This document shows, piece by piece, positions 1 through 10,854 of a DNA stretch of 64,000 bases. Both the position numbers and the translations under genes were made by a program. The DNA is from Tachypleus tridentatus (taxonomy: Eukaryota; Arthropoda; Merostomata; Xiphosura; Limulidae), in NCBI RefSeq assembly GCF_004210375.1, contig NC_134833.1:145444127-145508126 (forward strand), given 5' to 3'. Positions within the stretch are counted from its first letter, which is position 1; every line of letters starts with the position of its first letter. The notes under the pieces are model-generated. The model worked only from the letters and a program-made list of their open reading frames with translations. It searched no databases and was not told the origin of the DNA.

Positions 1-73
1 AACCTCATATAATCCTAAACTCCAGGAAGGTGCAGTTCATAAAAACGTTAAATACAGTACATAACTTATATGA

Positions 74-184
74 CCAGAATTACCGTTACGTAATATTTGA
101 ATGTATATAGCCAGAATTACCGTTACGTAATATTTGAATGTTTATGGCCATAATTACTGTTTCGCAATATTTGCATTTATATGG
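74..184 (+). repeat. 37-bp tandem repeat, three copies (unit L)
   Basis: Three units of 37 bases built around CCAGAATTACCGTTACGTAA. The first two are nearly identical and the third has diverged. The array lies at the extreme start of the macro-repeat unit. Confidence 0.85.
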
Positions 185-755
185 CCCACAAAACCATTAA
201 GTAACACTTATATATTCTGTTAGGTGTCATATTTACTTAAAATAACACACCCTTGTGCACGTGTAGTGAGGTAGATCAAAAACCACCAACTGGTTCTACT
301 TAATCCGCGTTCGCTTATCACCGCAGAAGAATAAGGGTAAGGGTAGTAGTATTATCAAACAAATCTGTGGAACAAAGTAAAGATTAGAAGCACAAGTTTA
401 CTGATAAAAGATTTGTCGTTAACTATAATTAAGGTTTAGAGAGATAATGGAGTTGTTACAACCCTCAACTCTCGTCAATTTGTTTTAACTTCAGAGTCAA
501 TATAGATTACTTTATAACGCTCTTTGTCATCAATTTGTTCTAATTTTAAACAAAAACCAATAAAAAATTCCCACTTTGGTATCCTAAATCAAGACAGTTA
601 TCAAAATCACTATAACATACAACAAACCTTTGTTAATCATACAGTAGAATTTTAAGTTCTCTCCTTGCAACAAGCACCCAACTTTCACGATTGCTAATTC
701 TGAAGGTTGGATTATATCTTTGTTGATGTAATTTATAAATATAACTTTAAGAACT

Positions 756-1417
756 GTCAGCAGATATATTTGTAATGTATCCTAAGAAGTTGCGAAATTT
801 CTCCGAGATACACAAGTCCTATGGATACAGTGCTCTCGGGATCTTCAAAGTAAGTATGCTTTTGTTTATCTTTTATCGACACACTTTTAATATTGACTGG
901 ATGAGATAATTAGCAACAGGAAGAAATATGGACAGTTATTGATGATTGGTGAAATAAAACGTGCTTATTTTACTATACAAATAAGGGAAAACTGCTATTA
1001 CCAGTGCCGTATATTTAAGCGTCATAAACCATGAGAAAGTGTTCCCCTACTTTTAGACAAGCTATACCAAGGAGAAAGGCCAATCTTACACCCTGAACTG
1101 CTCTTGAGGCAAACCGTAATTTTGATTTGGGGCAGTTTACTGTGCTACTAGGCATTTGGAATGCATTACTTGTTCTTTCTAGACTCTGCTGGACAGGTAA
1201 TAGCTGAAAGGAACTTGACCGATGTTCACTGGTGTCCTAAACACACGCTTCCAAAACTATAGTCGTAATACTTGTTTGTTTATTTTGTGATTGTTAATTG
1301 TTTTGTTACTGAATAGTATTACATGCAAAGTAAAACTAGCTTTGTATGTAGCATTTTGATCACAGAAATGATGACAACATGTACTGTCCAATGTTCATGT
1401 TTCTTTATTGAATCATT
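756..1417 (+). repeat. Unclassified ~660-bp direct repeat, first copy
   Basis: Starts at ACTGTCAGCAGATATATTTG and aligns colinearly, at roughly 70-75 percent by eye, with a second copy that begins at 1418 and resumes at 5295 after the hAT insertion. Shared landmarks in order are CCTATGGATACAG, ATCTTTTATCGACAC, CAAATAAGGGAAAACTGC, TATACCAAGGA and GTGTCCTA(A/G)ACACACGCTT. I see no long open frame and do not recognise the family. A second type-2 copy occurs in L2 and mirror copies occur in M and R. Confidence 0.75.
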
Positions 1418-1468
1418 AACTGTCAGCAGAAATACTTATCATGTATACAGAGAGTTTGCCAAATTGGA

Positions 1469-4400
1469 CAGGGGCGTAGATCCTGGGGGGATGGGGGTAT
1501 ACATCCCCGTTTATTTTAGGTGGGGGTGAGGTGCATATAATGATCCCCCCTACAGTTTTGTCTGTTGAATTGTTTTATTGCATCATAGGCCTACATATTG
1601 TGTGTTTGTTCTTGTGATTCTCGTGTTCTTACCAATCGAATTACATAATTATGCCTAGATGTAGGCTTTTTCAGTAGCCGAAATTTACATCTTTAATATA
1701 GGCGTGCTTCTAAGCTTTTCGATCTAAGTGATAATTCGTAAGTATCAGTCAGTAGGCCTAAGTATACATGCAAGGCTTGCAATCACTATCACAGAATCTA
1801 CCTACGTCTTGTACGTAGTGTAAGGTTAAATAAAATTTTCATCACAACAGATTGAACAGAGCATGAAATTCGAAAATATTACTCCAAAGCGTATACTCCT
1901 ATGAGCTCGATCCGGCAGGCCATTGTAGCTTGTAGCTGCATGAATCTTATGTGTACATTGTGCGGTTTTCCTACGCCAATTGTTCTTATGCATGTCTAGC
2001 CGGTTTTATTGTCGAACGCCTTACTCTCCTTAGCTGCCGAAGGCGCTGACCGTAGGGTATGTTTAGTGTACAGTTAACGACATTTTCGGGCCTCTCGGAT
2101 TCAGAGGCGCCTTACATCACCACCCCCTACGCTCCCTTTAGTCTGATCCTCAATTTTACAACAGGGCTCATTAGACCTGTGTTTGTAGCCCTCATTAATC
2201 CATGAAATTTTAGATTATCACCGCCCTCTAATAAAGTGCTAGTGCTTTATGGTAAAAGAACAATATATTCTCTTATCATAGATAGTAAAAATATTGTATT
2301 TTCTTGCATAATTAGAACACAAAAGGAGCGATTTCAACGGCCTGAAGCCTCTACTCGAATTGTATTGCTAGTTTTTGTTTAGGTGTTTTTATTTAATAGA
2401 CATGCTTATAGACATTGTATTACAACGTGTTTGTCTTTTGATGAGCTTTAACAGGAATATAATATATATGTGATTGTTTAAGTATTTTTCGAGACACTTG
2501 CAATTACTTGTGTTGTAACTAGCACACATTATTGTCACAGCGATAGTCACAGCGATACCCAGGTGGTCTGTCGGCTCGGTAGTCACTATGAGGTTCGCGC
2601 GTTCGACTTAAATACATTGTACAGTTCAGTCCTAATTCCATTCTATTCTATCTTCGTTTGTTGTACGTTAGAGTTTTTCAATAAAGACTGTATTTAAGCC
2701 TGTTGAGTCATTTGGGAAACAGATTCCAATTATGACAAGAGAGCGTCTGAAACTTTCCGATATTAGACAGTTCTACAAGTCAGTTACTGGTACTATAAGT
2801 GACAATGCAGATGCAGATAATCCAACAACCTCAGGCAAAGGAATAGAAACTTTTCATACAGAGGAAATACCATGTTTATCAGAGGACGAGTCTGAAAATT
2901 TTTGTGCAACTATTGCACATCATGAACCACCAGATAGTTGTGAAACAAGTTTGTGCAGAAATGAAAAATCTAACACTCCACAGATACAGTGTGGAAAGCT
3001 ATATTATCTAGACGCACAACTAACACAACGACAGAAAGCAAAATCTCAATATATCAACTTCCAGGGCAAGTGATTTGAGTTCCCATGGCTGCACTTCGAC
3101 AATCAGACTCAAAAAGTCATATGCTTTCATTGTGCCAAGGCGGAAAATAGAGGCCTTTTTACAAGATAATTGGAGAGGCCAGTCGAGTATACCTTCATAT
3201 CCACCGGCTTTTGCAACTGGATAAAGGCAAAACAGAAATTCAACGAACATCAATCCTCCTCTCAGCACAGAATTGCTACATCTCCAGAAGGTTAACTTGA
3301 TGTAACTCCAGTGACTGTCCAGCTACATGATGGAAAATAGAATCAGCAAGAAGAATGCAAAAAACGTCTAGCCAAAATATTCAGAAGTTTACGTTTCTTA
3401 CTACATCAAAGTTTAGCATTACGTGGACATACTGATACGGAGGGTATCTTCCTGCAGGTAATGAAGCTCCCGGAAGAGGAAGATTCTGAGCTGACGGTCT
3501 ACTTGTTAAAGTAAACCACATTCACATCACCCCAGGCTCAGAATAAAATAATGGAGATGTTCAGTCATCAAATACTGAGGAACATAGCACACAAAGTGCG
3601 GCAAAATAAAATCTTTGCATTAATGGTTGATGGCACTCAAGGTGTTACGGGTGCCGAACAGGAAGCAATGTGTACGATACGTAGATGAGAACTTTGACGT
3701 CCATGAGATATTTCTAGGTTTGTACAGTGTTTCCAATACAACTGGTGAAACAATATCCTCGACTATACTTGATGTACAAAGTAGACTCAATTTACCACTA
3801 TCAGGATTAAGGGCACAAACTTATGATGGAACCACTAACATGATTGGTGCGTAGAGTGGATGCCAGGCAAAAATAAAAGAGAAGCAACCTTTAGCTTTGT
3901 TTTTTCACTGCGGAGCACACAAGGCTAGTTTAACAATGCAACATGCAGTTGAAGCTTGTTAATGTGTTCGAGATTCTATCCAGTGGGTACATGAACTTGG
4001 TGTCTTGCTTCAGAGGTCAGGGAAATACAAGACAATCTTTGAAAATATTGTATCGTCAGACAGCCGCAATGGTCCAGGTAAATGCATCTGCCCACTCTGT
4101 CCAACACGCTGGTTGTGCCGTCTATCTGCAATTACATGTGCTAATGATCACTACAGTGACATTGTTGATTCTTTGTCTGAATTAGCAAATGAAAAATCAG
4201 ATGTAGCAGTTAAATTACGAGGTCTGCTGGACAGATTTGAGAAAGGAAAGACAGTTTTAGGATTGTTGATGGCTCAGTTGAGGAAAATTTCAACAATATA
4301 TTTGATGAAGCTGAGAAAAACGTAACTTTTCTAGATCTGGTGTCTATTGAACTACCACGCATTCGCAGACCCCCTAGAAGAATCACAGGTGATGGCTCAG

Positions 4401-5294
4401 CACACCATTCTACAACAGCTAGAGATTACTACAGAAGCCAATATTTTGAATTTGTGAAAACAGCCATAGAACATCTGACCACTAGATTCAATGCGGAAAA
4501 CAATGACTTGAGGCAATATTATGGCACTTGAGAACATGATCACATGTGGCAAGATTGAGAACTCGGTTATAAACTTATAAAATGTTATAAAATGTGAACG
4601 CAGCTTTTCTTCATTAAGACGGTTGAAAACGTGGTTAAGGTCAACTATGTCTCAGTGCCGCCTCTACCATGTGGTAGTTTGTCACACTCAAAAAATGAGG
4701 TCGACAAGATAAATATAGAAGAGCTTATGAAAAAATTCATAAACAGATCATCACAAAGGAGGTCAACGTTTGGGAACATGAGGACTAAATGAATCTTACT
4801 ACAATGAAAAGTATGAAAAATCATGTGCTACATTGCATTGATGGGTAAGTTTCAAAAGTTCGCAAAGACATTTTAATTATTTTTATCAAACAACATGAAC
4901 AGTTTTTCAGTAGATGTAAACTTATCAAGGGTAATTACTAATTTTATTAATATTTGAAAAGGTTATTCATGCAATGATAGTTATTAGTATCCTTGTCAAG
5001 TATAATGGCCATATATTATACTGTGCAGTGTGCAGGAATAAATTCATGTGGCAGTTAATTTGTGACACATTTGTCTTTATTCTATTAACATTTTGAAAAC
5101 TGTTCACAACACCTCACTAATATAAACCTACATGGAAACCTTGAAGTATTGTGGCAACAAGATTACTCTGTGACTGCATGTTTACAGATTTCAGGTTCAC
5201 GTAATCAGAGATTACCAATTTGCAAATTGAACAGTACACGTAAGTGGTTGCGAAAATCATCCCTCCCATCGGGTGTAACATATCTACGCCCCTG
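1469..5294 (+). mobile_element. hAT DNA transposon, TTF-finger type (unit L)
   Basis: Bounded by perfect 13-base inverted termini CAGGGGCGTAGAT (at 1469 and reversed at 5294), a start typical of hAT elements. The interior holds a decayed transposase on the plus strand. It sits 51 bases into the second copy of the unclassified direct repeat. The 8-base flanks, AAATTGGA and CCTATGGA, agree at only the last four positions and in composition, so the expected 8-bp target-site duplication has eroded or was altered by the adjacent minisatellite. The element is about 3.8 kb and non-functional. Confidence 0.85.
2732..4790 (+). pseudogene. hAT transposase, TTF-zinc-finger/ZMYM1-like (unit L)
   Basis: Decayed transposase reading left to right. 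The N-terminus (LKLSDIRQFYKSVTG) stays open for 113 codons to a stop at 3071-3073. A TTF-type zinc-finger stretch follows (WLHFDNQTQKVICFHC, about 3085-3140), then LALRGHTD (about 3415), the catalytic-domain block FALMVDGTQ (about 3615), the HCGAH block (about 3908), and the C-terminal dimerisation motif CERSFSSLRRLKTW (about 4590). Several stops and frame changes interrupt it. About 150 bases are deleted just before the C-terminal motif, near 4575, which units M and R still have. The domain order matches the TTF/DUF4371 hAT group related to vertebrate ZMYM1-like proteins. No host function is suggested. Confidence 0.85.
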
Positions 5295-5492
5295 CCTATG
5301 GATACAGTCATCTCTGGATCTTCACTGCCTATGGACACAGTCATCTCTGGATCTTCACTGCCTATGGATACAGTCATCTCTGGATCTTCACTGCCTATGG
5401 ATACAGTCATCTCTGGATCTTCAATGCCTATGAATACAGTCATCTCTGGATCTTCACAGCCTATGAATACAGTCATCTCTGGATCATCAGAG
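5295..5492 (+). repeat. 33-bp minisatellite, six copies (unit L)
   Basis: Six units of CCTATGGATACAGTCATCTC followed by TGGATCTTCACTG. One ancestral unit, CCTATGGATACAGTGCTCTC, is visible as a single copy at about 823 in the first direct repeat. The array begins exactly at the hAT terminus. Because 33 is divisible by three, it reads open on several frames (an 11-residue MTVSIGSEDPE motif on the minus strand), but I see no sign that it is a gene. Confidence 0.9.
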
Positions 5493-5995
5493 TCAGTACA
5501 CTTTTGTTAATCTTTTATCGACACTCCTCTAATATTTAGTGAATAAGTTAATTTAATACAGAAACTAATACGGAAAGTTATTGAAGAAATGCTAAAAAAA
5601 AACATAGTTATTTTTGTACACAAATAAGGGAAAACTGCTGTCTGCAGTGCCGTGTATGGAGGAGTCTTAAACAACAAGGTGTTCCACCCACTTTAGATAA
5701 CCTATACCAAGGATAAAGGCCGAACTTACACCCTGAATTGCTCTCGAGATAGACCGTAATTTTGACTTGTAGCACTTAACTGTATGACTAAGCATCAAGA
5801 ATGCATTTCTTGTGCTTTCGAGACTTTGCTTGTCAGGTCATACGTAGCTCAAAGGTGCTTGATCGATGTTAACAGGTGTCCTAGACACACGCTTACAAAA
5901 CTATTTTAATATTTGTGTGTTTATTTTGTAATTGTTAATTTAGTTTGTTACTTAATGGATTTACAAACAAAGTAAAACTTAATTTGTTATCATTT
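5295..5995 (+). repeat. Unclassified ~660-bp direct repeat, second copy (3' part)
   Basis: Continuation of the copy whose first 51 bases are at 1418-1468. The hAT transposon at 1469-5294 splits it. It contains the expanded 33-bp minisatellite at its left edge and then follows the first copy colinearly to about 5990. Since the copies are adjacent and the hAT sits inside one of them, they are a tandem duplication older than the hAT insertion. Confidence 0.72.
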
Positions 5996-5999
5996 TTGT

Positions 6000-6650
6000 C
6001 TCCAGTACCACATCCTTCAGCCTAGATAGGAAGTTATTTCTTTGTTTGCCTATTTTATTCGAAACTCATTTCTCAGCAGCATTTGTTTTTCTTATAACAC
6101 CTTTATCGTCCTCTTAAACTTTATTTCCAGTCCTTAACCTTCTTCGGTAAACACCTTCTGTTCAATACAATCATTCTTATGGGTCGTGTCGGTTGACAAT
6201 CTCATAAGGCTGTTTGAAGGGGCTTGCGATACAATTAGGGGCGCTTTTTAGCCCCGCGAGTAGTATGAGGAGTGGCGTTGTCGATGTGAAATTAGTTCAA
6301 CTTTCGACCGTTCATCGCTTGCCATGTAAAATATTATCAATGCACGTCGTGAAACGCTGTGCTCGAGGTGTCTGAAAAACGAAAACGTGGTGAGCTGACT
6401 CGACGGATGAAATCGTAGTTTGAGCAGGGATATGTAGGCTGAAGTGAGTCCTATGATGTACGTAATTTAGAAATAGGGAGAGAAGAGGTAATAATAGTAA
6501 AGTTAAGTTAAGAGTTAACAAGAAAGAAAGAAATATAATAATAATAATAATAAAGTGTGAGAATGAGGGGAAAATATAAATTAAATTTAAGAAGTAAGAT
6601 AATAACAATAAAATGAAATATATATGTGTGATTAAAAATAATGAAAAATA
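6000..6650. other. Gene-free AT-rich stretch, probable LINE 3' flank (unit L)
   Basis: No supported gene. It holds a short AT-rich simple repeat (ATA)n near 6535-6555 and purine-rich sequence 3' of the LINE remnant, which reads on the minus strand. Open frames here translate to low-complexity hydrophobic runs that reflect base composition. Confidence 0.5.
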
Positions 6651-6654
6651 CAGT

Positions 6655-7850
6655 GAAAAGAAATATATGAAGAGGTCCTTTCAGGGTCACAGTATCTGGG
6701 ATCTGTCAATCCAATTAATTTGTTGTGGGGGAAACAAGAGTGCCCGGTAAAACAATTTTCTCTGTGTAGGCGCCGAATATTCTACCTGCTCAGTGGCCAG
6801 AGATGAAAACATGATAATGTTTAATTAATACATAATAATGGAAGTAAGGTTACGTTCTATTAGGTGAGGCTGTTTGTCATTTTGGAAGGGGAGATATCTT
6901 TGGCCCAGGTGGCTGAGGTTCTAGTTATAGATGTTATTTGGCGAGTTTGTGTATTGCAAGTGTAAGTACTTTTATAATATCTGGAGACAAGTTTAATGAA
7001 CCGGTCTTTCAGAGGACGTAGTTCATTTAATAATTCCAGATATATTGATGGTGTGTAATTAGGTAGTCTCTATACAGTTTTAGTAACTTTGTTCTGAAGG
7101 TTCTGTACCCTTGAGAATGAGTAGCTGGACATGTTAACTAGAGGCGACACGCCACTTGTCACACTATAGTGATATAGTGTTGAGTGTCGTTTGGAATATG
7201 GCCGCAGCAGTGTGTGGGTCACTGTATGTGCTCCATCTGGCTCTATCGTCAGCATACTGTGATTTTAACGTGTAGTTGGGTGGGAGAATGGTATATCGTT
7301 GAGATAAATGTTGTACAGGACTGGACTGAGTACTGAACCTTGGGTCAGTTGAATAAATAGGGTGTAACTTGATTCGTGAATTTTGACCTTAGCTCTACTG
7401 TTCGTGATAAAACTAGACATCCGTCTGTAAACCTATGGTGTGTGTTTCAAACCTGTAACCGTTGTACCAGAATGAAACCTGTCGTAGAGAGTGTGGCTAC
7501 CGTGGATTGTTTGCGTTTGAAGCCGCCGTAAACAGATTCAGTAAGTTTAACAAGATAGTCTTTTGTTTGCCTGTTTTCTCTCCAGCATTTTGGTTGTTAG
7601 TTATTTTGTTAATGGATTCCAGATTGCCGTTAATTCAGTTGATTATTGCTTTTCCCAAGAGTTTATTTGGGGTGTTGAGTTGACTGATCCCTGTATAAAT
7701 AACGGAGTTAGTGAGATCGTTATCTTTTTTAGGTACTATGTTAATAACTGCTACCTTCCAGGATCTCGAGTAGTATCTGGATAAGAATGAGAGATAAGAA
7801 TACCTTTCTTACTACTTCCTCTTTAAATATCACTCATTCATCAGTCTCAG
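6655..7850 (-). mobile_element. LINE remnant, Jockey-type reverse transcriptase (unit L)
   Basis: Read on the minus strand, the pieces follow the order of a non-LTR reverse transcriptase. First is a segment like ISQLNTPNKLLGKAIIN (around 7650-7700). Next is YGGFKRKQSTAA (around 7520), then the TQGSVLSP-LYN-Y-NDIP core (around 7300-7350), a degenerate YVDD-like site (around 7255), and a downstream RVQNLQNKVTKTV block (about 7075). The element is 5'-truncated and interrupted by several stops and frame changes. The order and motifs fit the Jockey clade, though CR1-like relatives are possible. The A-rich 3' side lies toward lower coordinates. Confidence 0.75.
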
Positions 7851-8750
7851 GTTCAAATGTATCATCCCACTATTTCACCCTCTGGTTTTATTCGTGTATT
7901 TTGGATTAACTGCACATGTAGGTTCTTTCCTACATACATACTTGTTCATTTGTGATATACTAGAGAACGTAATAACTGGTGAGTACTGTCCAACCTGCAA
8001 AAAGCTGTTGGTTACTTAGTTAAAGAATTGGCTTTAGAAAGGTATTGAACAAACCAAATAATATTAGTTAAGAAACCTCCGTCATGTCTTCTCTATCAGG
8101 TTTATCCTGGGAGATCTGGTACGGCAAGGAGGGAGACAACTCTGGATGTCCTGTTTTAGTTAGGATATCACACACTAAAATGGAGAGGTGGACCAACCAT
8201 CATATTTACAAATAAGGATGTTATCCACTTTTTAACATCCAGTTTAGTGACTCATACTTTCAAGATGGGCGAAGTCTTTTCCTTGTTCATGAGCGTTTTC
8301 CCACATGAAAATCAGTTGCGACATAAGAATTAGTCACGCTTCTGTTGACAAAGCCTTCTTGAAACATGAGGTAGGTGGGATTTTCAAGACTAGTGGCGAG
8401 AAAAAACATTTTTGCTTATGTAAAGCATTACTGAACGATAAAGCCATCATATGAGAAGAGGTATCTATCGGAACAAATATTTAAGGTGTATGAAAGTGTT
8501 AAGTTTTCATATATAAACAATCAACCTACAACAGCCTTTTGTATACACTAATACACACTATAGATACAATGTAACATACATAAATTAAACTTGTTTCTAT
8601 ATCAACTGTTACACTGACTTCCGGTTAATAATTATCACTTGTTGTTTTACATAACAGATATTACTTTCAGATGTATCGTTGCTATTTGTTACTTTACAAT
8701 TTCAACAACACTATATCACTGGTATACATTCATTAACACTATATTAGAAC
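7851..8750. other. Gene-free stretch, unit L
   Basis: No recognisable gene. The mirror segment in unit R (52443-52649) has a 68-codon open frame ending HEQGKDFAHLESMNH. The copy here, reversed at about 8240-8447, carries several substitutions. I do not recognise it, so it could be LINE 5' sequence or unrelated DNA. Confidence 0.4.
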
Positions 8751-8903
8751 GGCATGGCCAGAGCAGAACACTCGACTACCAATCTGAGAGTTGGAAGTGG
8801 GTGGTTATGAATAGCTGCCTTTCTTCTAGTCTTACATTGCTATATTAGAGACGGTTATCGTCTATATACCTTGTGTAGATTGGCCGAAATTCACAAACAA
8901 AAC
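8751..8903 (+). mobile_element. tRNA-derived SINE, internally deleted (unit L)
   Basis: Begins with the tRNA-like head GGCATGGCCAGAGC and continues into the body (GTGGGTGGTTATGAATAGCT, ACGGTTATCGTCTATA) and tail (CGAAATTCACAAACAAAAC). The middle of the element between head and body is missing. Confidence 0.8.
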
Positions 8904-9027
8904 ATCTTACTTAGCAGTATTTCATGTGCGTAAACAATTTATGTTATTTTATAACTTGGAAAGAATCGACCTGTTTATTTCGTTTTCCTATAACTTTTAC
9001 CAAATGTATTATTATTAGGTGTAGATT

Positions 9028-9294
9028 GTTTGCTGATTTTTTTTTTAATTTCGCCAAAATCTACACCAGGGTTTTACATGCTAGCCGTCCCTAATTTAAT
9101 AGTTTAACATCAGATAGTCATCACCACCCAGCGACAAATTTTTGGATATTAATTTACCAACGTGTACTAGGATTAACCACACATTATAACATCTCCACAG
9201 CAGAAAGGGGCGAGCATGTTTGGTGTGACGAGAATTCGAACCCATAATACTTAGATTACAATTCGAATACTCTACCCACCACGCTGTGTCAGGA
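9028..9294 (-). mobile_element. tRNA-derived SINE, full length, old (unit L)
   Basis: Minus-strand element. The tail side carries AATTTCGCCAAAATC and CTAGCCGTCCCTAATTTAAT. The head at the right end reads, reversed, CCTGACACAGCGTGGTGGG followed by a B-box-like GGGTTCGAATTCTCG. Divergence from the body consensus is high. Confidence 0.85.
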
Positions 9295-9727
9295 CGTTAG
9301 ATCTGCAATTTAGATGTAATTGCTTACCTAACACAACGCTTATATTTTAACGTTACGCTACATGGACATTTATATTTTATTGACCATATACTAGTAAAGT
9401 TTTTAATGTATGATTACAAACAAATATTCATATTTATCACGAAACAAGTACCACACAGAGGCTACTAAATATACTTACAGTTTCTGAGATAATGTGTTGA
9501 TGATGTATGTAGAATTAATTTGTTAAAATAACTCAAAACTTTATAACAAAAGTTATAATTTAATATTAGTAAACTACTCATCCTGTTTGACAATAAAATG
9601 GTATAAAATTATTAGGTCCAATACAGTAATAAAATTGCCAGTAGTTCACACATTAACAAAGTTTGTGTATCAAAGCTATATTTCATATACTAGTCTATAC
9701 ATATAATCTCAACTGTGTGGTGGGATG

Positions 9728-9899
9728 GTTTGTTTGTTTTTTGAATTTCACTCAAAACTACTCGAGGGCTATCTGTGCTAGCCGTCCCTAATTTAGCAGT
9801 GTAGAACTAGAGGGAAAGGAGCTAGTCATCACCACCCATCGCCAACTTAGGCTACTCTTTTACCAACGAATAGTGAGATTGACCGTCACTTTATAACGA
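9728..9899 (-). mobile_element. tRNA-derived SINE, head missing (unit L)
   Basis: Minus-strand body with a (GTTT)n tail, CTCGAGGGCTATCTGTGC, CTAGCCGTCCCTAATTTAGC and TACCAACGAATAGTG. It stops before the tRNA-like head and is therefore 5'-truncated. Confidence 0.88.
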
Positions 9900-10083
9900 A
9901 TTTGTTTGTAACTACGTTAATTTCTACGTCAGCTCTGTTTTTTGTAAACCAACATCATGACAACCAATTGGTATTATTGACACGATTTAGTTGTAAGTAT
10001 TTAATTGAAAATATGGTAATCGTTATTTCACTAACTTGTTATTACGTCCACTATGGTGAAATAAACAAAGCTTGTCTGGTGCA

Positions 10084-10380
10084 TGACGTCACGTGCATAA
10101 CTTTTATAACGGTCTCGTACACGTTACTCTGACACCTATTTCTAGATTTAAGCCAGTCACAGTGACATCTGTAACAGTCTCATAACGGTCTCGCATCAGC
10201 CATTGATACCCGTACAAATAGTCACACCAGTCACAATGACACCTGTAATAGTTTCTCAACAGTCATTTTAACACCCAAATTGTCTCACGCCGGTTATATT
10301 AACATAATATAATCAACCTTAGTTACACTGATGCTCATAATAGTCTCACAACAGTCACCTTGATTCTGATTTCAACTTTA
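10084..10380 (+). repeat. Degenerate ~32-bp tandem repeat (unit L)
   Basis: Imperfect units of the form CAGTCACAATGACACCTGTA plus about 12 bases (AGTTTCTCAA), spaced about 32 to 43 bases apart. At its left edge lies TGACGTCA (10084-10091) overlapping CACGTG (10090-10095), which are CRE-like and E-box-like palindromes. The array recurs in M and R. Confidence 0.65.
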
Positions 10381-10600
10381 AACAGCATTTAGGGTTACTG
10401 TTATAGTTTTATTAATTTTGAAGTGGTTACGTTATAAATAATATTAAACACATCCTTATTGATTCCGAAATCATTTTTCACCTCTGAATTATTTTTAACA
10501 TTTGTTATTTCTTTGCTGTAAATTTACCATACCAAGCAAAGTACAACCAGAAACTTTTAAATTTTCTACCATGAGTACATCATGTGTTATTAACAGGCTG

Positions 10601-10854
10601 TTTGTTTTCTGAATTTCTTACAAAGCTGTCTCCTGTAGTCTGTTTATGAAGAGATAGACTAAAGGGAAGGCAACCAGTCAACAATCACTAACCGTCAGTT
10701 CTTGGATTGCTCTTATTCCACAGCAAAAAGGGATTTACCGTCACATTATATAGCGCCTTCACAGTAGAAGTGGTAAACATGTATGACGATGGGTGTGGAT
10801 CCAGTAATTTGCAAACTTCGAAACAAGCACCTTAATCACTAGGTCATGTCAGGC
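10601..10854 (-). mobile_element. tRNA-derived SINE, full length, variant head (unit L)
   Basis: Minus-strand element with a tail at the left (TTTGTTTTCTGAATTTCTTA). Its tRNA-like head, reversed, reads GCCTGACATGACCTAGTGAT and has a B-box-like GGATCCACACCC. Both head and body differ from the common form, so this is an old or separate subfamily. Confidence 0.82.

Noticed and set aside
74-184. CRISPR-like regular repeats
   Set aside because: The units are contiguous, without spacers, in an animal genome.
5117-5476. 119-codon frame with an 11-residue repeat (and counterparts at 29945-30211 and 55469-55819)
   Set aside because: The frame is a translation of the 33-bp minisatellite. It is open in other frames too, and substitutions show no bias to preserve the peptide.
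756-5995. Direct repeats flanking a ~3.9-kb coding interior, which might suggest LTRs
   Set aside because: The interior is a hAT with its own perfect inverted termini. The second repeat begins before the hAT (1418) and is split by it, and the two repeats are otherwise adjacent. This is a tandem repeat hit by a DNA transposon, with no reverse transcriptase, primer site or TG/CA ends.
6312-6690. Minus-strand frames rich in Leu, Ile, Phe and Tyr that resemble membrane segments
   Set aside because: The composition follows an (ATA)n/A-rich stretch 3' of the LINE. The frames are not preserved between L and R.
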